Program-made: the position numbers and the translations under genes
The notes under the pieces: generated by a model
What the model saw: only the letters and a program-made list of their open reading frames with translations
Database searches by the model: none
What the model was told of the DNA's origin: nothing
Shown here: in pieces, positions 7,604 to 16,244 of the stretch
How positions within the stretch are numbered: position 1 is the stretch's first letter
Layout of the letters: every line of letters starts with the position of its first letter
DNA from: Mesorhizobium sp. M1E.F.Ca.ET.045.02.1.1
Lineage (GTDB): Bacteria > Pseudomonadota > Alphaproteobacteria > Rhizobiales > Rhizobiaceae
Direction of reading: 5' to 3'
Length of the DNA stretch: 64,000 nucleotides
NCBI RefSeq assembly: GCF_003952485.1
Contig: NZ_CP034447.1
Span: 3,982,501 to 4,046,500 of the forward strand

Positions 7604-9001
7604 CTAGACTGGCCCGTTCCGTGCGGCTGAAGTCGAGCCGGAATCTTGCCCTCTTGCTTGCTCCATACTGGATACAGCTAACTTCCTCAACCGAGCCAAT
7701 TTGAACGGCTCTGCAGATACGATCGGCCTTTGGGCCGTCACCATATCAGCGACTAGATGGGCCGCCCCCGGCCCGATTCCGAATCCATGGCCCGAAAAAC
7801 CGCTGGCGATTACCAAGCCCGGAATTTCGTCAAACGTGTCGATCACGGGCACCGCATCAGGCGTGACATCAATAGCACATCCCCACCTTTCTTCGACTTT
7901 GGCATCGGCAAACTCTGGGAAAGCTTTCGTTAGGTTGCTCAGCCCCTCGCTAAGTATTTTTTCCGAAGGCGTTGGGTTGAGAACCCGGGTTGTTTCGAAG
8001 GGGGTGACCTGATCCGATCGCCACCTCTTCGGGGTGTTCATTTCCCTGAAGAACTGACCGCTGAAGCGAAGCCGTATTTCATTCCCTTCGGACCGAAAGG
8101 CGGGAAGGAACTGGAAGAACAAACGGAAGCTATCCGGGACGATTTGCGCAATGTTCGCGTTTTTCTGCGCGATCGTATAGCCACCGTCAAGGCGCCTGCG
8201 AAAAGCGAAATCTCGACCCGCGACCGCACACTCAGGAGGCCCGTCAAGCCGCTGCGTGCGCATGACCGATCCGATCACTTTCAACTGGGGGAAATCGATG
8301 CCCAAGTTGCCGCAGAATAGCCTCGTCCAGGCGCCAGTTGCCAGGACGACGGATTTACAGCGAATCTCGCCATGCTCCGTTACAACGGAATGGACGGAGC
8401 CCCCCGCTGTTTCAATGCAACGGACGGCACAATCTTCAATGATCTGTCCGCCGCGTGTGCGCAATGATGCCGCCATGGCTTGCGTCGCCATGGAAGGTTC
8501 GGCGCGTCCATCGCTTTTGGTAAATAGCGCACCCTCCCAATGACCCTTGAGCGTTGGGAAACGCTCTTTCAAACCACTTTGTCTAAGCAGCGAGGAATCG
8601 AGATCATGCTCCTTGGCGAACGCTAGCCATTCTTCATACTTTTGGATGTCCTTCTGATCTTTGCACAAATAGTAGATGCCGGTTTCGCGGAATCCTGTCT
8701 CGGTGCCGGTAAGCGCATTCATTCCAGCCCATAGCTTTGCGCTGGCGATAGCCATGGGTATCTCGGCTGGATCGCGCCCCATCTTGCGCACCCACCCCCA
8801 ATTGCGGCTGGATTGCTCGCATGCGACACGACCTTTTTCACAAACGACGACCGACAGCCCGCGTTGTGCAAGGAACAAGGCGGTGGCGGTTCCGATGATG
8901 CCAGCGCCCACAACAACGACATCTGCTCTCGCGGGTATCCGCCTGGGCGTCTGATCTGTTTGGTGAGACATGGTGGAAAAGTTCGGGCGCGGATCGGTCA
9001 T
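7604..9001 (-). CDS. FAD-dependent oxidoreductase (DAO/DadA family)
   Basis: 465 residues. The FAD-binding Rossmann motif VVVVGAGIIGTATA is at about 28-41, followed by the acidic VVCEKG strand and SSRNWGWVRKMGRDP, a signature of a rhizobial DadA-like subgroup. The C-terminal FAD motif VIASGFSGHGFGIGPGAAH is present. These enzymes oxidise secondary or D-amines (D-amino acids, N-methyl amino acids, opine-like compounds) to imino acids. The start overlaps the DhaL stop in ATGA, and it is the last gene of the operon beginning at the M24-like gene at 17381. Its exact amine substrate is unknown. Confidence 0.85.
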   Translation of the reverse strand: MTDPRPNFSTMSHQTDQTPRRIPARADVVVVGAGIIGTATALFLAQRGLSVVVCEKGRVACEQSSRNWGWVRKMGRDPAEIPMAIASAKLWAGMNALTGTETGFRETGIYYLCKDQKDIQKYEEWLAFAKEHDLDSSLLRQSGLKERFPTLKGHWEGALFTKSDGRAEPSMATQAMAASLRTRGGQIIEDCAVRCIETAGGSVHSVVTEHGEIRCKSVVLATGAWTRLFCGNLGIDFPQLKVIGSVMRTQRLDGPPECAVAGRDFAFRRRLDGGYTIAQKNANIAQIVPDSFRLFFQFLPAFRSEGNEIRLRFSGQFFREMNTPKRWRSDQVTPFETTRVLNPTPSEKILSEGLSNLTKAFPEFADAKVEERWGCAIDVTPDAVPVIDTFDEIPGLVIASGFSGHGFGIGPGAAHLVADMVTAQRPIVSAEPFKLARLRKLAVSSMEQARGQDSGSTSAARNGPV

Positions 9002-9666
9002 TTGTTGGATCCGCCCATTGCTCGATCAGACAGCGACCCTGCCATGGCCGACACGGCAACATGCAGTGCAACCATGCCCGGATCGTCGGTTCCGACACCT
9101 TTGGATGGGTCAAGCCGCAGCCTCCCCATGATTGCCGGGCGACTTCGAAACTCCGCCAGCGCATCAGTGGTCGCTTGTTGCGCTGTGGCTCTCATGTTTT
9201 CTGCAGTCGATATCCCTTCAATGTTTTTTGCGACCCGAGCTATTCCGTCCAGCACCGTCTTGTCGCCAAGTCTGGCTTTCGACCGAGCCTGCATGGTCTC
9301 AACGGCATTTGACAACGCGGGAGCCATCTCGATCCAGGCGACTTCGTGCTTTGCCGCCCAAGTCTTTCCCAGTGTGATCAGTCCCGTCATTACTACGGCA
9401 CTCAGGCTGGAGCCTGAGGTCCGTGCAATTGTTTTTGCAATCCACATTAGACTCTCGCCGACATCATCCGAATAAAGTGTCTTATCGGCGAGCAACGCCT
9501 GTGAAACTGTCGCCAAGGTAGTGCCCATGTCACCGTCACCACCCGCAGCATCAAGCTTGTTAAATCGATCTTTGCTCGCGACTAGCACTAGTGCGACGCG
9601 CCGCATGGCTGCGCCGACATCCGTTCCCGTGAAGACGGTCGCCATCACGCTCTCCACAGGGGACAT
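8998..9666 (-). CDS. dhaL: DhaL-type kinase subunit (ADP-binding)
   Basis: 222 residues forming the all-helical nucleotide-binding subunit of dihydroxyacetone-type kinases. The Mg-ADP ligand motif NKLDAAGGDGDMGTT is at about 36-50, GTSGSSLS occupies the glycine loop, GDKTVLDGI is the third conserved motif and GTDDPGM the C-terminal one. DhaL transfers phosphate to the ketone bound covalently in DhaK. The family also includes kinases of erythrulose and apulose, so dihydroxyacetone is not assured. There is no fused PTS-like DhaM, so ATP is the likely donor. It overlaps dhaK by 22 bp and the FAD oxidoreductase by 4. Confidence 0.85.
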   Translation of the reverse strand: MSPVESVMATVFTGTDVGAAMRRVALVLVASKDRFNKLDAAGGDGDMGTTLATVSQALLADKTLYSDDVGESLMWIAKTIARTSGSSLSAVVMTGLITLGKTWAAKHEVAWIEMAPALSNAVETMQARSKARLGDKTVLDGIARVAKNIEGISTAENMRATAQQATTDALAEFRSRPAIMGRLRLDPSKGVGTDDPGMVALHVAVSAMAGSLSDRAMGGSNK

Positions 9667-10643
9667 TGGGCAGGGGCATTCAACAGACCGAGCAGTTCAT
9701 CGTCGACCTGCATAACGCTCACCGAGGCTCCCGCCATTTCCATTGAAGTCGCGTATTCACCAGCAAGCGAGTAGGCGATTTTCAGACCCGCTGCCTCGAG
9801 CAGCTGGGCTACTTTGCGGTACAGGATATAAAGTTCTTCCAGCGGTGTGGCGCCAAGACTGTTGACTAGTACCGCTATCTTGGTCCCCGCTACGGGTTTG
9901 AGATCGTCCAACAGTCGCTCGACCATCTCTGCGGCAATTTCGTCAGCGGGTTTAAGCGCCCCGCGCCACAATCCTTTCTCGCCATGAATGCCCATGCCCA
10001 TTTCGATGGCATCGTCTTCAAGCTCAAATGTAGGCTGGCCGGCCTGGGGTACTGTGCAGGCCGATAGAGCTACCCCTATGGACCGGCAACCAGCCATGGC
10101 CTTTTCAGTCACGGCTTTCACCTCAGGTAGAGCAAGTCCCTTTTCCGCTGCGGCTCCAGCAACTTTGAACGCGAAGACGATCCCAGCCACACCTCGGCGC
10201 GTCTCGGCTCGCTCCTTGTCGGCACTGGCCACGTCATCAGCGACAATCACGGTGGCGCAGTCCCCACCCTCAGCGGTCAACATGTCATTGACCATGCCAA
10301 ACACCATGGTGTCGCCGCCATAATTGGCAATGACCGACAACACGCCGCCGCCGTGGTCAGCGGCCTTCAGGCTTTCCGATATGTCGTCATAAGACGGACC
10401 GGCGAACACATGCCCGACAGCGCAGGCATCCAGTAGTCCTTCTCCGACATACCCGGCAAACAACGGCAAGTGACCAAAGCCGCCGCCGGAAACAACTCCA
10501 ACCTTGCCCCGGGCCTTTTTCTTGGCCCGCTCAACGACACGGCCGTTGCTGCCGGAAATCTTGTAGGCACCCTGGTGCGCCAAGCTCATCCCCGCCAGCG
10601 CTTCATCCACATATTTTTCAGGACTGTTGATCAGCTTCTTCAT
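9645..10643 (-). CDS. dhaK: DhaK-type kinase subunit (ketone-binding)
   Basis: 332 residues from the ATG giving MKKLINSPEKYVDEALAG, the standard N-terminus; an in-frame ATG 15 codons upstream adds an untypical sequence. VVSGGGFGHLPLFAGYVGEG corresponds to the GGGSGHEP motif with Ser and Glu replaced, and MGMGIHGEKG contains the histidine that forms the covalent hemiaminal with the substrate carbonyl. The altered GGGFGHLP loop suggests a substrate other than dihydroxyacetone (inference). It is co-transcribed with dhaL, downstream of the amidase and PotABCD-type transporter. Confidence 0.85.
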   Translation of the reverse strand: MKKLINSPEKYVDEALAGMSLAHQGAYKISGSNGRVVERAKKKARGKVGVVSGGGFGHLPLFAGYVGEGLLDACAVGHVFAGPSYDDISESLKAADHGGGVLSVIANYGGDTMVFGMVNDMLTAEGGDCATVIVADDVASADKERAETRRGVAGIVFAFKVAGAAAEKGLALPEVKAVTEKAMAGCRSIGVALSACTVPQAGQPTFELEDDAIEMGMGIHGEKGLWRGALKPADEIAAEMVERLLDDLKPVAGTKIAVLVNSLGATPLEELYILYRKVAQLLEAAGLKIAYSLAGEYATSMEMAGASVSVMQVDDELLGLLNAPAQCPLWRA

Positions 10644-10791
10644 GTTCTCGCTCTGCCAGTTTTGAGTACTCGTCCAGCGGGGCCACAAGCCACCCGCAGT
10701 ATTTTCAAAAACCCTCGCAATCCGGTGAGCCCGTCATCGGCATAGGTAGTGCGGAGCTTCGCCAGGTTGTGGAATCCGGCGGCAAACTTCA

Positions 10792-12188
10792 TTAGGGTTG
10801 CAACCCCGGCGGCGGCACAAACAGGCCGCCACGCTCACGTTCCAGCGTCCGTCCGATACGAAGTGCCAAGGCATCGTCGAATTTTCTGACAACAATCTGC
10901 AGGCCAGTTGGCAGGCCATTCGATGTTAATCCGACGGGGATCACTAGGCTGGCAAGATCGAGGTAGTTCACCAGTCTTCCAAAATGATTGGGGGGCTGGT
11001 TTTCTTCTACATCGGCAAGCGGTACTGGGCTTCGATGAGAGCCGGGCGCGACGAACGCGTCAAATCCTGCCGCCGCTTCCTGAAAGCCGATCTGCGCCAG
11101 GCGGCGGGTTTCGAGAAGGCGGTAGTAAGCTGGTCCGCTGATGTCGCGGCCGTGGCTGATGCGTTTTGCAATGACCGGATCCACCGGGCTGTCCGGATGG
11201 TCGACATAAGGGCTGAGAAGGGCATAGCTCTCGACGCTCATGATGTCGCCGCCCCGGCCGAGATAGTCGCTGATGGACAATGGCAGAGCGATTTTGTGGA
11301 ATTCGGCGCCAAGAGCCATCAGATCAGCGATGGCGCGATCGTATAGCATCCGGATATCGGGCTCGACGCCGGCCAAATCCCGTTCGGAGAGCATTCCGAT
11401 CCGCAGGCTCTTCACGCCGTTCTCGATTGTTGCAAGGGGACGCACAGGGGGAACGTACCAAGTGGCGACATCGCGGGGATCTGATCCCACCATCATTTCC
11501 AACAGAAGCGCGGCGTCTCGGACGGTACGGGTCATCGGTCCGACGCTGTCATGTGTCGGGCACAACGGCACGACGCCCCCGCGCCCGACAAGTCCCACCG
11601 AAGTCTTTAGGCCGACGATTCCGCACCAGGCGGCGGGCGTGCGGATCGACCCGCCGGTATCGGTACCCAAAGCGGCTGGTGCGAATCCACCAGCAACCGC
11701 AACCGCCGAGCCGCTGCTTGACCCCCAGCAACGAAGTGAGTGTCCAGACCCCAGGGGTTGCGCGGCGCGCCCTGAACTGGGTTTGTTCCCCAGCCTCCAT
11801 ACGCGAACTCAACCATATTGGTGCGGCCGATGGCGACCATGCCCGCGGATTCGAGCTTCTCGACGGCATTTGCCGATCGAGTTGGTAACCTGTCATTGAG
11901 AGCGTTTGAGCCGGCGTGCGTGCCATGGCCGGCCTGATCAAAGATGTCCTTTACGGCGAACGGCACGCCAAGCAGGGGGGACGTGGAAGTTCCTCTCGCT
12001 CGTGCCTCGTCCGCGGCCAGGGCGCGTGTCAGAGCGCCCTTTTCGTCGATCTGGCAGAAGGCGTGCAGCCGGCCATCCAAGGCCGCTATGCGCCTGACGA
12101 GTTCGGTTACAGCTTCAACGGACGACAGTTCCCGCCGGGCCAAGCGTTCCGACAATTGTTCGATTGACCAGAACGGGTCGAATACCAT
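10792..12188 (-). pseudogene. Amidase (amidase-signature family), one-base frameshift at the catalytic loop
   Basis: The N-terminal part (start 12188) carries the catalytic lysine in GVPFAVKDIFDQAG (Lys80) and reads to NPWGLDTHFVAGG. On the minus strand GCTGGGGGTCAAGC (five G, plus 11722-11726) then shifts frame. One extra G would give AGGSSSGSAVAVAGGF, the family's Gly/Ser loop, and run into LGTDTGGSIRTPAAWCG, which carries the nucleophilic serine. The remainder to 10792 is intact. The family hydrolyses carboxamides. As written the gene is broken, but the otherwise perfect conservation and the homopolymer make a sequencing error quite possible. It lies in the operon between the second permease and dhaK. 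Confidence 0.85.
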
Positions 12189-12210
12189 TGAACAAATCTC
12201 TCGTGTGCTA

Positions 12211-13047
12211 CTAGGCAGCCGATCCGCGGCTTCCGATCACCGCGTCAACGACCAAGACCGCCGCCACGTTGACGACAACAATGAGGGACGACACGGCAAA
12301 TACCGCCGGGCTAAAGGAAGTGTTCGCCTGTTGGAAAAGCCAGATAGAGAGGGGGAAGACATCCACGGAATAGAGAAAATAGCTCAGCGTGAATTCGTTG
12401 AAAGACAAGATGAAGACAAGGATGGCGCCGGAGGCGATACCGCCGCTGGCTAGCGGCAATACGATCTCCCAAAAGACCCTAGGCGGGGAAGCACCAAGCG
12501 TCTTCGCAGCTTCCTCCAACATGGGATCAATGCCGCGCATCGCGGTCATGCAGTTGCGCATGAGAAAAGGCAGCCCGACGATCGAATGAGCGACGACGAT
12601 CTGGAAAATGCCACTTTCGAGACCGGAGGCGCTTACCAGCACCAGCAAGGCAATTCCAAGAACAACGGCCGGAAATACCACTGGCAGGCCGATCAACTCT
12701 TCGATAAGTGTCTTGCCCGCGAAACGATATCGCTCCAGCGCATAAGAAGCCGGGACACCAGCAAGTACACACACAAGCGAAGTCAGAGCCGCGATTTCCA
12801 GGCTGACAAGCAGTGACTCCCGCAATCTCGCGATGCCGGCGTCCGGACCAACCAGCATTGTCCAGACTTCCTGATACCAGCGCAGCGAAAGCGCCGGTGG
12901 CGGAAACTGCAGCGTGTCGCCGCTGGTAAATGAAATCACCAGGACCATGCAAATCGGTGCAAGCATGAGCGCCAGCAGCATGCAAGTGATGCCTTTGACA
13001 AGCTGCCACTCCATTCCGGCACGCCCGGTTGCGGTCGGCATGCTCAT
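12211..13047 (-). CDS. ABC transporter permease, PotC type
   Basis: 278 residues with six predicted membrane segments and the inner-membrane permease loop (EEAAKTLGASPPRVFWEIVLP, near 187-207) that docks on the ATPase. By family this is the second permease of spermidine/putrescine- or iron-type importers. The start overlaps the first permease's stop by 4 bp, and the frameshifted amidase starts 22 bp after its own stop. The substrate is presumably a small charged or amide compound handled by the neighbouring hydrolases. Confidence 0.85.
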   Translation of the reverse strand: MSMPTATGRAGMEWQLVKGITCMLLALMLAPICMVLVISFTSGDTLQFPPPALSLRWYQEVWTMLVGPDAGIARLRESLLVSLEIAALTSLVCVLAGVPASYALERYRFAGKTLIEELIGLPVVFPAVVLGIALLVLVSASGLESGIFQIVVAHSIVGLPFLMRNCMTAMRGIDPMLEEAAKTLGASPPRVFWEIVLPLASGGIASGAILVFILSFNEFTLSYFLYSVDVFPLSIWLFQQANTSFSPAVFAVSSLIVVVNVAAVLVVDAVIGSRGSAA

Positions 13048-13937
13048 CCCTTGATCTCCACATTGGTGCGCACGATGAGGCGGTTGAGCGACTGGACCGC
13101 GAGTGCCAACAGAATCAACAAGAACGATAGCGCTGCACCTAGCGGCCAGTTGGAAAGCGAGCCCATTTGATCGCGGATTACGACCGCAATCGTGGTCACC
13201 TTCAACCCGCCAAGCAGCAACGGCACGACAAACGCGCCCGTATTGAATCCGAAGACAAGAATGGCGCCCGCAGCCATGCCCGGCCAGGCCAACGGTAGAA
13301 TTATGTGGCGATAGGTTCTGATCCGGTTCGCTCCAAGAACATTTGCTGCCTCTTCAAGCGATAGAGGAATTGAGCGGAGCGCGGCGGCGGTGGGCAAGAC
13401 GGCAAGCGGGATGCTCGTCTGAACGAGTCCGAGCATGACACCCGTGCGGTTGAAGAGCAGCGAGAAGGGCCGTTCAATTCCGGTTGCGGCTGAAATTGCC
13501 TGGTTGAGGAGTCCGTTCGGCCCGAGAATAGCCATCCAGCCGAAGCTTTGCACGAGCAGGCTGATGATCATCGGCAACAGGATTGCAACTAGCACGAGCC
13601 GTCGGGCGAATGCTGATGTCGTCCGCGTCAGGAAAAGCGCGATCGGGAAGGCTACGAGCGTTGTTATCAGCGCACTCAGCAGTGCCATCCAGATTGTGTC
13701 TATTATGATGCTAATGTTTCTGGAGCTTGCCAATTGCGTGTAGGCCCTCAAACTCCAGCCTGTCCATTCGGCATTCCGTTCTCCGACGCTCATGCGCAGG
13801 ACGACAAGGGCGCAGACCAACAGGAGACCGATCAGCATGCCAGCTGGAAGCAGAAGAAGCCCGATCTGAGGCTTGCGGATCGGCGCGTCTTTTTCCATCG
13901 ATTGAAGCGGAGTAATGGGGCTCTCGATCGCGGTCAT
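13044..13937 (-). CDS. ABC transporter permease, PotB type
   Basis: 297 residues with a cytoplasmic N-terminal tail, about six membrane segments and the coupling loop SLEEAANVLGANRIRTYR near 190-208. This is the first permease of the PotABCD-like importer. It overlaps the ATPase gene upstream and the PotC-type permease downstream by 4 bp each, so the three membrane/ATPase genes are translationally coupled. Confidence 0.85.
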   Translation of the reverse strand: MTAIESPITPLQSMEKDAPIRKPQIGLLLLPAGMLIGLLLVCALVVLRMSVGERNAEWTGWSLRAYTQLASSRNISIIIDTIWMALLSALITTLVAFPIALFLTRTTSAFARRLVLVAILLPMIISLLVQSFGWMAILGPNGLLNQAISAATGIERPFSLLFNRTGVMLGLVQTSIPLAVLPTAAALRSIPLSLEEAANVLGANRIRTYRHIILPLAWPGMAAGAILVFGFNTGAFVVPLLLGGLKVTTIAVVIRDQMGSLSNWPLGAALSFLLILLALAVQSLNRLIVRTNVEIKG

Positions 13938-15013
13938 TGGCTAACGATTCTTGCTTTGCCGGGGTCGATTGTAACCCAGGCGGTGTCGCCGGCGGATGAG
14001 GCAAGTCTGTTTTCGGTCGACTGCGCGATAAGCGTGTTGCCACCGCGGAGCAGGATCTGCCAGCGGTAGAGACCGCTGCGAAACTGCGAGGAGATCACCT
14101 TGCCCTGAAAAGCACCTCCCGGATCGGCCGGATGAACGATTGTCTGCTCGGGTCGAAAGATGGCAAAAGCGCCCTCACCCATGTGGGCACTATCTGCGAG
14201 ACGAATGGCGATTCCGGCGTTGGTCTGCACGAGCGATTTCCCATCCTTCCGTTCGAGCACGCGCTCAATCTGGAGGGTGTTGGTGTCGCCAAGAAAATCG
14301 GATACAAACCTAGAATTCGGGGCTTCGTAGATTTCCTCCGGGGTCCCGGATTGCAGGATCTTGCCGGCATTCATGATGATGACGCGGTCCGACATCATAG
14401 AAGCGGTTTCCTGGTCGTGCGTGACATACACCGCCGCAATGCCGAGCTGCTTTTGGATTGCCCTGAGTTCGACCGCCATGTAGTCGCGAAGGCGCCGGTC
14501 GAGTGCGGCCATCGGCTCGTCGAAAAGCACCAGCGCCGGTTCAGTCACCAATGTTCGCGCCAAGGCTACCCGCTGAAGCTGCCCCCCGCTCAGCTCGCTT
14601 GGTCGCCGTCCCGCGAACTTTTCCGGCGAAAGCTGTACGAGTTCCAGCGCTTTGGCGACCTTGGTTTCGATCAGGCTGCTGGCGAGACCCTGCATGCGCA
14701 GGCCGAAAGCGACATTTTGATTGACGCTCATGTGGGGGAAGATTGCCAGCGACTGGAAAACCAGGCCTACGTTGCGCTTGTGCGGCGGCTTTCCCGCAAC
14801 GTCTTTGCCGAGGATGCGAACCTCTCCGGCGGTTGGCAGATCCAATCCCGCAATGATGCGCATGGTCGTCGTCTTACCGCACCCGGAGGGACCGAGGATC
14901 GACACGATCTCACCCGGTTTTACGTCCAGATCAATTTGGTCGACGGCTCTCACCGCACCATGAGCGAAGGTGCGTGAAAGATTGCGAATCTCAAGGACAG
15001 GATTCTGTTCCAT
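13934..15013 (-). CDS. ABC transporter ATP-binding protein, PotA type
   Basis: 359 residues. Walker A GPSGCGKTT is at about 41-49, the signature LSGGQLQRVALARTL near 140, Walker B LVLFDEPMAALD near 160 and the switch histidine in YVTHDQ. The C-terminal ~110 residues form a TOBE-type regulatory domain (IFRPEQTIV region). Size and layout match PotA/FbpC-type importers. It starts 82 bp after the binding-protein gene, across a strong hairpin, and overlaps the next permease. Confidence 0.88.
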   Translation of the reverse strand: MEQNPVLEIRNLSRTFAHGAVRAVDQIDLDVKPGEIVSILGPSGCGKTTTMRIIAGLDLPTAGEVRILGKDVAGKPPHKRNVGLVFQSLAIFPHMSVNQNVAFGLRMQGLASSLIETKVAKALELVQLSPEKFAGRRPSELSGGQLQRVALARTLVTEPALVLFDEPMAALDRRLRDYMAVELRAIQKQLGIAAVYVTHDQETASMMSDRVIIMNAGKILQSGTPEEIYEAPNSRFVSDFLGDTNTLQIERVLERKDGKSLVQTNAGIAIRLADSAHMGEGAFAIFRPEQTIVHPADPGGAFQGKVISSQFRSGLYRWQILLRGGNTLIAQSTENRLASSAGDTAWVTIDPGKARIVSQ

Positions 15014-15056
15014 GTCACCTCGGAGGGTCGTGCTTGTTGAAAGGTTGCGTGGCGCG

Positions 15057-15083
15057 GTGTTGGGCCGGAGGCCGGCCCAACAC
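15057..15083 (-). promoter_or_regulatory. Strong intercistronic hairpin between binding-protein and ATPase genes
   Basis: GTGTTGGGCCGG (15057-15068) is perfectly complementary to CCGGCCCAACAC (15072-15083) with a 3-base loop. There is no T run. It sits in the 82-bp gap after the binding-protein stop and before the ATPase start. Such stems commonly protect the upstream mRNA or attenuate, raising binding-protein levels relative to the membrane genes. Confidence 0.6.
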
Positions 15084-15094
15084 CAAACGTGATC

Positions 15095-16219
15095 TTACAT
15101 CACTGCGTCGGTGTAGCGCTGGATCCAGTCGTCCCGCACACTTGCCAAATAGGCGGGATCGACCTTGTTGACGTGCTCTTTGATGACCTCAGGAGATGGA
15201 ATGAAGGGACTCTTTTTTGCACCTTCCGACAGCACCGCATCCTGATTGATCGGGCCGTACCAAACGTCTTCTGCCATCTTGCCTTGAACCTCGCCATCAA
15301 GTGCGTGATTCATGAGGGCGGCGACTACCGCGGTATCGCCCGGATGTCCCTTCGGCACGACCATGTACTGCAAGTCGACAAAAAATCCCTCGGCAAGACT
15401 GTAGGTACCGCTGACATTGAACTCGGGTTTCGAGATGAATGGCGAGAGTTCAAGGGGTGAATAAACCCCGCCCGCGTTTAGGGACTGGGAGCGGAACAGA
15501 TCACCGATCTGGTTCGCGTTCGATGTGATGGTAAGGCTCTTGCCTTTGAGCTTTTTTAAAATCTCGAACCCACCATCCGGGTTGTGGATGTCGCCGCCCG
15601 CCGCCTTTGCCGCGACGATTATCAGTTCAAGCGCGTAGAGATTGTCCGGAGGCGGCAGAAAGATCTTGCCTTCATTGGCTGCGTCCCACAGGACGTCATA
15701 GGATTTGGGCGCCGACGGATAAGTCTTGGTGTTGTAGACGAGACCGTCACTCCACAAAAAGTACCCAATCCCATGACCCTTGGCACCGGTCTGATAATCA
15801 GGCAGCACGCGTGCCAGGTTGGGAACTGCGCTGGTATCCGGCTTCTCAAGCAGGCCGGCATCCGCGAGCGAATTGGCACCGAAGCCGGAAAGGATCACTA
15901 CGTCATATTGCGGCTTCGACGCTGACGCCTTGATCTTTGCAATCATGTCAGAGGTTGTGCCGGTGAGATCGGCAATGACCTTGGCACCAGTCTTCGCCTC
16001 GAAGGTCTTAAGGATGTTCTTGACGGCTGCCTGGCCCGTGGCGTCTGACCAAGTGAGCACGCGGATCTCCTTGCCGGCGAACTGCTGGGCCGACGCTTTG
16101 CCGACCCAAGGCGCTGGCAGAGCCATGGCCGCTGTCGCCAGCGCCGATCCGGTGAGAAATGTGCGCCGGCGGAGTGGCCGGTCGAAGATATTGTTGTTTG
16201 ACATATTAAAGTCTCCCAT
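15095..16219 (-). CDS. Extracellular substrate-binding protein of a PotABCD-type importer
   Basis: 374 residues. The N-terminus has a twin-arginine-like signal (RPLRRRTFLTGSALATAA, cleavage near KASAQQ). The mature part has the PotD/iron-type type II binding-protein pattern (IRVLTWSDATGQAAVKNILK, VVILSGFGANSLADAGLLE, GIGYFLWSDGLVYNTK). It is the specificity component for the importer encoded downstream. It follows the M24-like gene by 25 bp. The ligand cannot be told from sequence; neighbours point to an amide- or imino-containing compound. Confidence 0.85.
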   Translation of the reverse strand: MGDFNMSNNNIFDRPLRRRTFLTGSALATAAMALPAPWVGKASAQQFAGKEIRVLTWSDATGQAAVKNILKTFEAKTGAKVIADLTGTTSDMIAKIKASASKPQYDVVILSGFGANSLADAGLLEKPDTSAVPNLARVLPDYQTGAKGHGIGYFLWSDGLVYNTKTYPSAPKSYDVLWDAANEGKIFLPPPDNLYALELIIVAAKAAGGDIHNPDGGFEILKKLKGKSLTITSNANQIGDLFRSQSLNAGGVYSPLELSPFISKPEFNVSGTYSLAEGFFVDLQYMVVPKGHPGDTAVVAALMNHALDGEVQGKMAEDVWYGPINQDAVLSEGAKKSPFIPSPEVIKEHVNKVDPAYLASVRDDWIQRYTDAVM

Positions 16220-16244
16220 TGCTGTGGCTCGCTCCGTTTCCTGA

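Noticed and set aside
14132..14977. A 281-codon plus-strand frame
   Set aside because: It is antisense to the ABC ATPase with intact Walker motifs.
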